From the NCBI RefSeq assembly GCF_014649395.1, contig NZ_BMSY01000004.1:682001-746000 (forward strand): a stretch of DNA of 64,000 bases, read 5' to 3'. The translations under genes were made by a program, and so were the position numbers. The DNA comes from Streptomyces aureoverticillatus. Lineage in GTDB: Bacteria > Actinomycetota > Actinomycetes > Streptomycetales > Streptomycetaceae. Below are positions 26,973-35,132 of this stretch, one piece after another. The notes beneath the pieces are model-generated. The model saw only the letters and a program-made list of their open reading frames with translations, was not told the DNA's origin and ran no database searches. Position 1 is the first letter of the stretch, and every line of letters starts with the position of its first letter.

Positions 26973-27199
26973 GGTTCCCCCTTCAGAAATCCCGAACAAA
27001 GGAATGCCGTGGCGCACCGTCGTACCCATGGAACGAGCGCCGGAACCATTCCGTAGGACGCCAGAGTGCGGACAGCGCGGACCGATCACAAGAGTTCACA
27101 GGGTGCCTGGCGTAAACTGGACAGCTCGTTGACGGCACGGCGCCGACTGCCGTTCCCTGAGCTGATGCAGGCACAATTCGGCGGCGGGGAGCAGACCAC
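26973..27199. promoter_or_regulatory. Divergent promoter region of the PKS operon and the MFS exporter
   Basis: 227 bp between two divergent starts, so it should hold promoters for both. It is less GC-rich than the genes. I see a TTCACA-like and a TTGACG hexamer (27,095-27,135 area) but no clear paired -35/-10 and no obvious SARP heptamer repeats. Confidence 0.5.
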
Positions 27200-28492
27200 G
27201 TGACGGCGACGGCATCCTCACCCACGGCCGACGACGAGGGCCGACGGCCACGCTTCGGCATCGGTTTCTCCGCTGTGTGCGGCGGAATGTTTCTGGCGAA
27301 TCTGGCCTCCGGCATCAGCTCGGTGGCGTTCCCCTGGCTCGCCACCTCGGTCACCGACAACGCGCTGCTGATCTCCGGCGTCGCCATGCTCCTCGAACTG
27401 CCCTGGCTGCTGGCGAGCCTGCCGGCCGGAGTCCTCATCGACCGCGCCAACCACCGCTGGACGCTGGGGCTCACGCACCTGTTCCGCGCGCTGGTCGCGG
27501 GCGGCATCGCGCTGGCCGTGGCCGCCGGATCGGCGCCGCTGGCGCTCATCTACACCGCCGCGTTCCTGATCGGCTCGGCCACGGTGCTGAACGAGAACAC
27601 CAGTCAGGTGGTGGTGCCGAGGCTGGTGCCGTCGCCTCTCCTTGAGCGCGCCAACGGGCTGCTGGTGATGACCGACACCGTGGGCGGGCTGTTCATCGGG
27701 CCCTGGCTCGGCGGGCTGCTGCTCGGGACCTCGCTGGTGCTGCCCTTCGTCTTCGAGGGCGGACTCTTCGTGCTGTCCGCGGGGTTGATGCTCCTCGTGG
27801 TGCTCGCCCCGCGCGAACGCGACCGACCCCAGCGGACGATGCGGTCCGACATGGCCGAGGGGCTGCGCTACTTCTGGCGCCACCCCACGCTGCGTACGCT
27901 CGGCCTGTTCCTCGGCCTGCTCAACCTCAGCAGCGCCATCGCGCTCTCCACCCAGGTGCTGTTCGCGCAGACGATCCTCGGTCTCGACGCGACCCGGTTC
28001 GGCCTGCTGTTCCTGGCCGGCGGGATCGGCGCGATGCTCGGCGCCTGGCTGACGAGCACCCTGGAACGGCGCCTCGGCGCCCGCCGGATCCTGCTCGTCA
28101 GCCTGGCGGGCAACGCCCTGAGCAGCCTGCTCATCGGCCTGGCGAGCAACGCCGTCGTCGTGGCCTTCGCCATCGCGGGCGGCGGCATGCTCTCCACGAT
28201 CTGGAACGTGCTCACGGTCAGCTACCGGCAGCGGGTCGTCCCCGAGGAGATGCTGGGCCGGGTCAACAGCATCTACCGGCTCCTCGCCTGGGGCCCGCTC
28301 CCCCTGGGCTCACTGCTCGGCGGCCTCATCGTCACCGCGTCCGGGGCCCTGACGAACACGGAGACCGGCCTGCGCACTCCCCTGCTGATCGCCGCGCTGA
28401 TCGCCACGGCCCTCACGGTCTTCGGGGTCACGCGGCTGCGCGACGGCATCTGGTCACCTCACTACCGCGTCGGCGAGGAGAACAAGTCATGA
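27200..28492 (+). CDS. MFS exporter
   Basis: 430 residues with about 12 hydrophobic segments and a polar N-terminus, of the EntS-like MFS_3 group common in siderophore and peptide clusters. The loop RANHRWTLGLTHLFRA after the second or third helix matches the MFS motif A region, and a central cytoplasmic loop (about 205-225) is basic. Likely exports the product or a precursor. GTG start at 27,200; divergent from the PKS operon. Its TGA overlaps the ATG of the next gene (ATGA). Confidence 0.9.
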   Translation: MTATASSPTADDEGRRPRFGIGFSAVCGGMFLANLASGISSVAFPWLATSVTDNALLISGVAMLLELPWLLASLPAGVLIDRANHRWTLGLTHLFRALVAGGIALAVAAGSAPLALIYTAAFLIGSATVLNENTSQVVVPRLVPSPLLERANGLLVMTDTVGGLFIGPWLGGLLLGTSLVLPFVFEGGLFVLSAGLMLLVVLAPRERDRPQRTMRSDMAEGLRYFWRHPTLRTLGLFLGLLNLSSAIALSTQVLFAQTILGLDATRFGLLFLAGGIGAMLGAWLTSTLERRLGARRILLVSLAGNALSSLLIGLASNAVVVAFAIAGGGMLSTIWNVLTVSYRQRVVPEEMLGRVNSIYRLLAWGPLPLGSLLGGLIVTASGALTNTETGLRTPLLIAALIATALTVFGVTRLRDGIWSPHYRVGEENKS

Positions 28493-29316
28493 GCTCGGCG
28501 TCCGTACTTCCGCCCCATCGCACCGGACTCCCGCCCCATCGCAGCACCGGCTCCGGGGACCCGGTGCTGCTGCTCGCGCCCGCCGCGACCCGGTCGGAGG
28601 TGTGGTCGCTGCACCAGGTCCCGGCCCTGCGAGCGGCCGGGTACCGGGTCATCACCTTCGACCACCGGGGCACCACCGACGACTTCGTACCCGAGGGACC
28701 GGCGCGCTTCGCCGAACTCGTCGCGGACGCGGGCCGGCTCCTCCAGGACGTGGCGGTAACACCGTGCCATCTCGTCGGCTCCTCGCTCGGCGCGCTCGTG
28801 GCCCAGCGGCTCGCGGTGCTCCGGCCTGACCTCGTCCGCTCCCTCTCGCTGCTCGGCACCCGGTCCCGCACTCCGGCCTTCATCGCCACGATGGTCAAGG
28901 CGATCGTGGACGCCGCCCGGTCCGGCGAGGTCCCCGACGACTACGCGGCGATGTCCACCATGGCGCAGCTCTTCGCCCCCGGGACGCTGCTCGACGACAG
29001 GTTCGCCAAGGAGTGGTTCCACCTGATGACGCGGAGCCCCATCCGGGGCGAGGGAGCGGCCCGGCAGTATCTGGCCACGCTGTCCGTGGACGACTGGGCG
29101 GGCGAGCTGACCGCGATCGGCTGCCCCACCCTCGTGGTCGGGTTTCCCGCGGACGTGGTGATGCCGGCCCCGTTGGGCCGGGAGGTGGCCGCCGCGATCG
29201 AGGGGGCTCGGTACGAAGAGGTGCCCGGCTGCGGCCACTTCGGCTTCCTCGAACGGCCCGCCGAGGTCAACACCCTGCTCCTGGACTTCCTCGCCAAGGC
29301 CTCGGCCGCCGGCTGA
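28489..29316 (+). CDS. Alpha/beta hydrolase
   Basis: 275 residues, alpha/beta-hydrolase fold. Nucleophile elbow GSSLGA (Ser near 104), an Asp in FPADVVMP and His in GHFGFLE near the end complete a likely Ser-Asp-His triad; HRGTTDDF follows the oxyanion region. Family members range from haloperoxidase-like esterases to lactonases, so the reaction is not predicted. Start overlaps the exporter stop, so the pair is an operon; a tailoring or resistance role is possible. It ends 41 bp before the convergent response-regulator gene. Confidence 0.88.
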   Translation: MSSASVLPPHRTGLPPHRSTGSGDPVLLLAPAATRSEVWSLHQVPALRAAGYRVITFDHRGTTDDFVPEGPARFAELVADAGRLLQDVAVTPCHLVGSSLGALVAQRLAVLRPDLVRSLSLLGTRSRTPAFIATMVKAIVDAARSGEVPDDYAAMSTMAQLFAPGTLLDDRFAKEWFHLMTRSPIRGEGAARQYLATLSVDDWAGELTAIGCPTLVVGFPADVVMPAPLGREVAAAIEGARYEEVPGCGHFGFLERPAEVNTLLLDFLAKASAAG

Positions 29317-29357
29317 CGCGTGCCTCGGCCGGGTCCGGGCCTTTCGGGGTACGTTCC

Positions 29358-29996
29358 TCAGTCCTCGTCGACGGTGATCAGGCCGCGGTTGACCGCGACC
29401 ATCACCGCGGCCGTGCGGTCGGCGACCTCGAGCTTGCCGAAGATCCGCAGCATGTGGGTCTTCACGGTGGCCTCACTGATGAACAACGCGGCGCCGATCG
29501 CGGCGTTGGTCAGGCCGCGTGCGACAAGGCGCAGCACCTCCGCCTCGCGCGCGGAGAGACTGTCCCGCTTCGGGCTGCGCACGCGGCGGGTCAGCCGCGC
29601 GGCGACCGAGGGGGCCAGGACGGTCTCGCCGGTGGCCGCGCCACGAATGGCCTGGAGCAGCTCCTCACGGTCGGCGTGCTTGAGCAGATAGCCGGTGGCA
29701 CCCGCCTCCACGGCGCTGAGGATCTGGTCGTCCGAGCCGTAGGTGGTGAGCACCAGGACCCGGCACTCCGGCTTCTGTTCGGCAAGACGCGCGGTCGCCT
29801 CGACGCCTCCGCCGGGCATCCGCAGATCCATCAGCACCACGCCGGGGCTCAGTGCGTGGGCCATCGAGACGGCGGTGTCGGCGCTGCCGGCCTCGCCGAC
29901 CACCTCGATGTCGCTCTCGTTCATGAGCATGCCGCGCAGCCCGGCCCTGACGACCGGATGGTCGTCGACGATCAGCACAGTGATCGGTTCCGTCAC
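29358..29996 (-). CDS. NarL/LuxR-family response regulator
   Basis: 212 residues. Receiver domain (4-120) with VDDHP acidic pair, phospho-acceptor Asp in LMDLRMP (near 56), Thr in TTYG and Lys in LLKHA; LuxR-type HTH at the C-terminus with LSAREAEVLRLVARGLTN and ATVKTHMLRIF. GTG start overlaps the kinase stop (GTGA). Partner of the upstream histidine kinase and probably controls the ABC exporter of the same operon or the cluster. Confidence 0.95.
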   Translation of the reverse strand: MTEPITVLIVDDHPVVRAGLRGMLMNESDIEVVGEAGSADTAVSMAHALSPGVVLMDLRMPGGGVEATARLAEQKPECRVLVLTTYGSDDQILSAVEAGATGYLLKHADREELLQAIRGAATGETVLAPSVAARLTRRVRSPKRDSLSAREAEVLRLVARGLTNAAIGAALFISEATVKTHMLRIFGKLEVADRTAAVMVAVNRGLITVDED

Positions 29997-31219
29997 CTGG
30001 GCACCTCCACGAGCAGCGTTGTTCCCTTGCCGGGGGTGCTGTCCAACGTCCTGACCCCGCCGACCTGTTCGACTCTCCTGCGCATGCCCACCAGGCCGTA
30101 CCCATGGGGCTTGACGCCGGCGTCGATGCCGTCCCCGTCGTCGCGTACGCGGACCGCCACGGTCTCGTCGGTGTAGCTGAGCGTGACCTCCGCGGAGGAG
30201 GCCCGCGCGTGTTTGCGTACGTTGGTGAGGGCCTCCTGCGTCGCCCGCAGCAGGACCACCTCGACGGCCACCGGCAGCGTTTCGGGCTCTCCGTGCAGCG
30301 CGAAGGTCGTGGAGAGGCCGCAGTCCTCGGCCGCCCGGTCGGTGAGCCGGTGCAGGGCCTCGGGCAGGGAGCCGGAGTCGAGCGCCGTCGGCCGGAGCGC
30401 CTCGACCAGGGCGCCGGCCTCGGCGAGGCTCTCCCGCGCGGTTCGGGCGACCAGCTCCAGCTGCTGCCGCGCCAGGTCCACCGAGTCGCTGTGGTGGGCG
30501 GGGAGTCCGTCCATCTGGTCGAGGGTCGATCCGGTGGCCTGGACCAGCATCACGATGCTGCTCAGTCCCTGCGCGATCGCGTCGTGGATCTCACCGGCGA
30601 GCCGCTCGCGCTCGGCGGCCATCCCGGCCTGCCGGGACACCTCGGCCAGTTCGACGCGGGTCGAGGCCAACTCCTCGATGAGATCGGCGCGTTCCCTGCT
30701 CTGCTCGATGATCCGGTGCACCCAGGTGCCGAAGATGGCGGAGAACACGATGATCGCCACGGCGGTCGGGCCCTGGTCGGCGACGCTGCGTGTCACCGCG
30801 CCCGTGCGCAGGGTGTCCATGGCCACCGGCACCATCGCGAAGACCGCCACCGCGCCGGTCGCGTGCAGGGGCCGCATCGTCCAGTACGCCTGCGGGACGA
30901 TCGCGACCATGGCGATGGAGCTCGCCGACGCGAAGGCGTCCGCCGACGCGAACAGGATCAGGAGGACACCGAGGTACAGCAGGCCGCGCCAGCTCTCGTC
31001 GTCGGCGCGCATCAGCGACCTGCCGTACGCCACGTACCAGGCGGCGGCACAGGCCAGAACGGCCGCGGCCACCGGCCGGCTCCTGGCCGTGGAGTCCTCG
31101 AGGGTCAGCACGAACGCGATCGCCCCGATGAACGCGGCCGCGTAGTAGCAGTCCCAGATGAGGAATCCACGGATCCATTCGTGCCCCGACTTGGCTATCC
31201 CTGGCGGCCGTTCTTCCAC
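29993..31219 (-). CDS. Two-component sensor histidine kinase (HisKA_3 type)
   Basis: About 408 residues. N-terminal membrane part with five or six hydrophobic segments (about 20-180), a coiled stretch, the HisKA_3 dimerisation box ERERLAGEIHDAIAQGLSS with the phospho-accepting His, then a HATPase with NVRKHA, DDGDGI and GYGLVGM boxes. The start is uncertain: GTG at 31,219 precedes the first membrane segment and overlaps the permease stop by 25 bp, but has no good ribosome site. Same operon as the ABC exporter and the response regulator, the common layout of drug-sensing export systems. Confidence 0.88.
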   Translation of the reverse strand: MEERPPGIAKSGHEWIRGFLIWDCYYAAAFIGAIAFVLTLEDSTARSRPVAAAVLACAAAWYVAYGRSLMRADDESWRGLLYLGVLLILFASADAFASASSIAMVAIVPQAYWTMRPLHATGAVAVFAMVPVAMDTLRTGAVTRSVADQGPTAVAIIVFSAIFGTWVHRIIEQSRERADLIEELASTRVELAEVSRQAGMAAERERLAGEIHDAIAQGLSSIVMLVQATGSTLDQMDGLPAHHSDSVDLARQQLELVARTARESLAEAGALVEALRPTALDSGSLPEALHRLTDRAAEDCGLSTTFALHGEPETLPVAVEVVLLRATQEALTNVRKHARASSAEVTLSYTDETVAVRVRDDGDGIDAGVKPHGYGLVGMRRRVEQVGGVRTLDSTPGKGTTLLVEVPR

Positions 31220-32037
31220 CGGAACGTGAGGAGACACAGGACCAGGCCGCCGACGCACCACGCCGCGAGAATCAAGGCCATCCGTCCCAGTTCCCATGAT
31301 CCTGCTACCTCCTGGAACGTCATCGAGTCGGGCAGGAAAACCGACCGGAATCCCTGAGCCATCCACTTGAGCGGGAAGACCGAACCGATCTCCACCAGAG
31401 GTGAGGACAGTGCGCTGATCGGATTGGTCAGTACACCAGAGATGAACTGTAGCCCGATGAACGGGAGCATGATGACTGCCGAAGCGCTCTTCGCCGACCG
31501 GGGCACGCTGCTGATCGCGATGCCGAGCAGCGCGCACGCGATGACCCCGAGCACGAACACCCAGGCGAAGGTCAGCCAGCTGGTCACGTCGGTGGGCAGC
31601 TTCAGGTCGAACAGGCCCTTGCCGACGGCGAGCAGGACGACGACCTCGGCGAAGCTCACCACGAGCACCATCAGGATCTTGCCGATGAAGTAGGACGTCA
31701 TCGGGGTCGGCGTGCCGCGCAGCCGCTTCAGGGTGCCGTCGTCGCGGTCCTGCGCGATCCCGGTGCCGAGGCTGACGAACGTGGCGGACATGATGCCCGC
31801 CGCGATCATGCTGGCCGCGAAGATCTGACTGGCCTCGACACCCGTCTTCTCGACCGGGTCGCTGAAGATGCCGGCGAGCAGCACCAGCAGCACCACGGGC
31901 AGCGAGAAGGTGAACACGACCGCGTCGCGCTCCCGGAAGAACTGCTTGAGCTCGATGGACGCCCGGGCCACGCCCACCTTGATCGGGTTCGGCGGTGCGG
32001 GCCTGGTCTGCCGCACGCGCGGCGCCTGGGTGGTCAT
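31195..32037 (-). CDS. ABC-2 type exporter, permease subunit
   Basis: 280 residues with six predicted membrane segments. N-terminal ELKQFFRERDAVVFTFSLP and the central DRDDGTLKRLRGTP coupling-type segment are typical of ABC-2 drug and antibiotic exporters. ATG start overlaps the ATPase stop (ATGA); it is followed by the histidine kinase. Likely contributes to export of, or resistance to, the cluster product, which is inference from position. Confidence 0.92.
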   Translation of the reverse strand: MTTQAPRVRQTRPAPPNPIKVGVARASIELKQFFRERDAVVFTFSLPVVLLVLLAGIFSDPVEKTGVEASQIFAASMIAAGIMSATFVSLGTGIAQDRDDGTLKRLRGTPTPMTSYFIGKILMVLVVSFAEVVVLLAVGKGLFDLKLPTDVTSWLTFAWVFVLGVIACALLGIAISSVPRSAKSASAVIMLPFIGLQFISGVLTNPISALSSPLVEIGSVFPLKWMAQGFRSVFLPDSMTFQEVAGSWELGRMALILAAWCVGGLVLCLLTFRWKNGRQG

Positions 32038-32909
32038 GCCGATTCCCTTCGGTAGGCCGAGGTGCTGGTGTCCTCGCCGATCAGCTGCAGGTAGACGTCT
32101 TCGAGGCTCGGCCGCTGGACCGAGAGGCCCGGCACGTTCCCGGCGTTCCGCCGGACGAGTTCGGCCACGAACTGGTCCGGGCTCGCCGTCTCCGTCTCCA
32201 TGAGCCGGCCGTTCTCGCGCCAGCTGACCACGGCGCCCGCGTTGGCCCGGTCCCCGAGCGTCGCCGGGTCGCCCACGACCTTCATCTGGCCTCGGGCGAT
32301 CACCGCGACGCGGTTCGCGAGCGCCTCGACCTCGTCCAGGTAGTGCGTGGTGAGCACGATCGTGGTGCCCTCCATGGAGAGTTGGCGGATCAACTGCCAG
32401 AACTGCACCCGCGCTTCGGGGTCGAAGCCGGTCGTCGGCTCGTCGAGGAACAGCAGGTCGGGGTCGCCGATGATGCCGAGGGCCACGTCCACCCGGCGGC
32501 GCTGGCCGCCGGAGAGCCGGCCGACCCGCTTTCTGGCGTGCTCACCGAGCCCGACCCCGTCGATCACCGCGTCCGGGTCGCGGTGCCGCGGATACGTGGT
32601 CGCGAAGTGACCGACCACCTCACGCACGGTCAGCTCCGCGGCGTCCGAGGCCGTCTGGGCGACGATGCCGATCCGGCTGCGCCAGGAGCGGCCCGCCTTG
32701 CCCGGGTCCTCACCGAGCACCGAGACGGTGCCGCTGTCCCGGTCGCGATACCCCTCGAGGATCTCCACTGTCGTCGTCTTGCCCGCGCCGTTCGGCCCGA
32801 GCAGCGCGAACACCTCGCCGTGGGCGATGTCGAGGTCAAGTCCGTTGACGACGGGCGTGCCGCCGTAGCGCTTGACCAAACCCCTTACGTGAACTGCTGT
32901 TTCGGTCAT
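32034..32909 (-). CDS. ABC exporter, ATP-binding subunit
   Basis: 291 residues. Walker A GPNGAGKTT (near 45), signature LSGGQRRRVDVA, Walker B LLFLDEPTTG and switch TTHYLDE are all present, with a C-terminal extension of about 80 residues as in DrrA-like drug exporters. ATG at 32,909 chosen because the conserved RGLVKRYGG begins eight residues later and GGGGG stands upstream. First gene of the ABC/two-component operon; divergent from the SbnA-like gene. Confidence 0.95.
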   Translation of the reverse strand: MTETAVHVRGLVKRYGGTPVVNGLDLDIAHGEVFALLGPNGAGKTTTVEILEGYRDRDSGTVSVLGEDPGKAGRSWRSRIGIVAQTASDAAELTVREVVGHFATTYPRHRDPDAVIDGVGLGEHARKRVGRLSGGQRRRVDVALGIIGDPDLLFLDEPTTGFDPEARVQFWQLIRQLSMEGTTIVLTTHYLDEVEALANRVAVIARGQMKVVGDPATLGDRANAGAVVSWRENGRLMETETASPDQFVAELVRRNAGNVPGLSVQRPSLEDVYLQLIGEDTSTSAYRRESA

Positions 32910-33093
32910 GCCCCCAGCGTTGTCCACACGGGCGGAATCCTGTAGCCACCTGAGGTTGGATCCCGGTGTCAACCGGTCGATGGACAAGGCGCTCGGTGCG
33001 GTGGCCATAAGTCGCCATACAGCTTCCGGAACCACGCCCAGAAGTAGATGCTGCAATCGACAGCCTATTTGTGCGTAACCCAGGAGATTTCAC
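32910..33093. promoter_or_regulatory. Divergent promoter region of the ABC operon and the SbnA-like gene
   Basis: 184 bp between divergent starts. Contains GGTTG and CAACC arms 11 bp apart (about 32,952-32,973) that could be an operator, and an AT-richer stretch just before the SbnA-like gene. No clear promoter pair could be assigned. Confidence 0.4.
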
Positions 33094-34116
33094 TTGTTGC
33101 AGCGAATAGACGAGCTGCGCGCCAGCATTGCCACGACGCCGATTTCGACGGTTGTCGTCGAATATCGCGGGCGCGCCCATGAACTGATACTCAAGCATGA
33201 GAGCCTCAATCCGACGGGGTCCATCAAGGATCGGACCGCGACCGGATTGCTCGTCGACATCGACCGAGTGAAGCCGCTGGTACCCGGCACTGTCATCGTC
33301 GAGTCCACTTCGGGCAATCTGGGCCTCGCGCTGGCCAGGCTCGTCCGCATGCTCGACTGCCATTTCATCGCGGTGATCGACGAGAGAACGCCGGGCCCGA
33401 CGCGGGATTCCCTGACCGCGAGCGGCGTCGAACTCCGATTCGTCGACGAGCCCGACGGTCAGGGCGGCTATTTGCTCAGCAGATTGAAGGCGGTTCGCGA
33501 GTTGTGCGGGGCGAATCCTGATTACCGCTGGCCGAATCAGTATCACAGCAGCGCCAATCCGCTGATTCACGAACAGACCACGGGACCCGAGATCGCCCGG
33601 CAGGGCGGCAGGGAGCTGGACGCGGTGTACGTCGCCGTGTCCACCGGGGGCACCCTGGCCGGCATCTCCGCGCATCTGCGCACGCGTGATCCGGCCGTCA
33701 GGATCGTGGCGGTGGACTCCACCGGGTCACTGGTCACGGGCGGTGTGGGCGGTCACCGGCTGATCGCCGGTCTCGGCGCGAGCAGGGCTTCGTCCTTCAT
33801 CAACGAGACGTCCTACGACGCCGCGGCCCGGGTCGCCCCCGCGGCCACCGTGGCCGCCTGTCGCATGTTCCTGGAGGACACCGGTGTCGCCCTCGGCGGT
33901 TCGAGCGGCAGTGTCCTCTGCGGCTACCTCGGCGATCTCGGTCAGGGCCGCTTCCCCCGCAGGGCGCTCTGTCTGTGCCCGGACGGCGGGAGCAAGTACC
34001 TCGGCACTCTCTACGACGACGGCTGGCTCGGCACCGTGCACATCGCCGAGGATGTGCACGGTGCCATCGAGCGGTTCCGCGCGGACGGCCTGCGGTTCCG
34101 CGCCACCACCGGGTGA
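33094..34116 (+). CDS. SbnA-like PLP enzyme for L-2,3-diaminopropionate (ACEGA synthase)
   Basis: 340 residues, fold-type II PLP enzyme related to cysteine synthase. PLP Lys in SIKDRTA (near 45), substrate loop ESTSGNLG (near 70), and the phosphate-binding STGGTLAG. SbnA condenses O-phospho-L-serine and glutamate to N-(2-amino-2-carboxyethyl)-L-glutamate; the SbnB-like gene nearby would then release L-2,3-diaminopropionate and 2-oxoglutarate. The pair is the basis of the call, since cysteine synthase alone would look similar. TTG start at 33,094 with GGAG seven bases upstream; a second TTG follows directly. Convergent with panD nine bases downstream. Confidence 0.9.
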   Translation: MLQRIDELRASIATTPISTVVVEYRGRAHELILKHESLNPTGSIKDRTATGLLVDIDRVKPLVPGTVIVESTSGNLGLALARLVRMLDCHFIAVIDERTPGPTRDSLTASGVELRFVDEPDGQGGYLLSRLKAVRELCGANPDYRWPNQYHSSANPLIHEQTTGPEIARQGGRELDAVYVAVSTGGTLAGISAHLRTRDPAVRIVAVDSTGSLVTGGVGGHRLIAGLGASRASSFINETSYDAAARVAPAATVAACRMFLEDTGVALGGSSGSVLCGYLGDLGQGRFPRRALCLCPDGGSKYLGTLYDDGWLGTVHIAEDVHGAIERFRADGLRFRATTG

Positions 34117-34125
34117 CCGGGGCCC

Positions 34126-34497
34126 TCAGACTCCCGGGTCGTGGCCGAGCTCGGTCACCGCGTTGCGCTCGTCGACGAACACGACGCGCGGCGCGGTGCT
34201 CTTGGCCTCCTCGTCGGCCACCATTCCATAGCCGATCACGATCACCAGGTCGCCGGTGTGCACCAGTCGGGCCGCGGCGCCGTTGATCTGCACCTCGCCG
34301 CTGCCCCGCGTCCCCTCGATGACATACGTCTCGAGGCGCGCCCCGTTGTTGATGTCCACCACGTGGACCTGCTCGCCGGGCAGCAGATCTGCCGCGTCCA
34401 TCAGATCCGGGTCGAGTGTCAGCGACCCGATGTAGTTCAAGTCCGCGGCCGTCACCGTGGCGCGATGGATCTTTGATTTCAGCATGACTCTGAGCAC
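34126..34497 (-). CDS. panD: Aspartate 1-decarboxylase (PanD), probable cluster copy
   Basis: 123 residues, close to the family length. Pyruvoyl enzyme made as a proenzyme cleaved at Gly24-Ser25, here exactly Y-I-G-S with Ser at 25; Lys9, HRATVT, NNG(A)RLETY (Thr57, Tyr58) and INGAAARL are present. It converts L-aspartate to beta-alanine. Position inside the cluster, next to the diaminopropionate gene and with an NRPS adenylation domain of beta-alanine-like code, suggests it feeds the synthetase rather than pantothenate synthesis. GTG start at 34,497 with GGGGAGG eight bases upstream; ATG five codons in is an alternative. Not accompanied by panB or panC. Confidence 0.95.
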   Translation of the reverse strand: MLRVMLKSKIHRATVTAADLNYIGSLTLDPDLMDAADLLPGEQVHVVDINNGARLETYVIEGTRGSGEVQINGAAARLVHTGDLVIVIGYGMVADEEAKSTAPRVVFVDERNAVTELGHDPGV

Positions 34498-34597
34498 GCT
34501 CTTCGCCTCCCCTTTTGAATACCGAACAGGGGCAGCCTAGGAGAGGCCTACGCGGCGGCCGACACCTATGGCGATGATGCGCCAAGGAATTTCCGGA

Positions 34598-34990
34598 TCA
34601 GCGGTTCTTGCGCACGTTGTAGGAAACGTTGACGAGGGCGATGCCGGCCCAGGCGGCCGCGGCCACGAGCACGCTCCCAGAATCCGAGAACGAGGTCGCC
34701 ACACCGGTGGCGGGAATTCCCATGCCGACCGAGACCACCGCGAGCCAGAAACCGCCGCTGTCGGTGGAGTCCCCCTCGCTCGCAGCGACCTTCTCCGCGA
34801 TTCTCTGGTCGACTCGGGCGTCGATGGCGGCCGACGTGCGCTCGAGAAATCCTGCGATGACGGCCGCCTCCGCTTCGGCACCCAATGCCCGGCGCGCCTC
34901 GAGTGATCCCTGGACTTCGGCGGCGTCGATCCCTAATTGCTGTCCAAGGGACCGGTCGTATTCTCTGGGATTCGATTCGCTCACCGGCAC
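34598..34990 (-). CDS. Small membrane protein of unknown function, with a TTA codon
   Basis: About 130 residues. The first 75 are soluble and charged, with a helical ERTSAAIDARVDQRIAEKV segment; two hydrophobic segments follow (about 80-97 and 103-122) and the end is basic. Not recognised. GTG at 34,990 chosen because GGAG lies six bases upstream; another GTG lies two codons in. Residue L13 in QQLGID is a TTA codon, rare in Streptomyces and dependent on the bldA tRNA, so translation may be developmentally timed. It stands alone between panD and the peptidase gene. Confidence 0.7.
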   Translation of the reverse strand: MPVSESNPREYDRSLGQQLGIDAAEVQGSLEARRALGAEAEAAVIAGFLERTSAAIDARVDQRIAEKVAASEGDSTDSGGFWLAVVSVGMGIPATGVATSFSDSGSVLVAAAAWAGIALVNVSYNVRKNR

Positions 34991-35132
34991 ACCATACTCC
35001 GCGACCGCCCACAACTCGCAATGGTTTCTGCAGAATTGACCGGCACATTCAGACGAACGATGGACACGCCGTCATCCGACCCGTCACCGGGGCTCCACCG
35101 GGCGCACACGAGCCTGCGGAACAGAGACAGGC

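Noticed and set aside
33094..34116. SbnA-like gene as housekeeping cysteine synthase
   Set aside because: An SbnB-like partner and cluster position favour the diaminopropionate role, although the fold alone cannot tell them apart.
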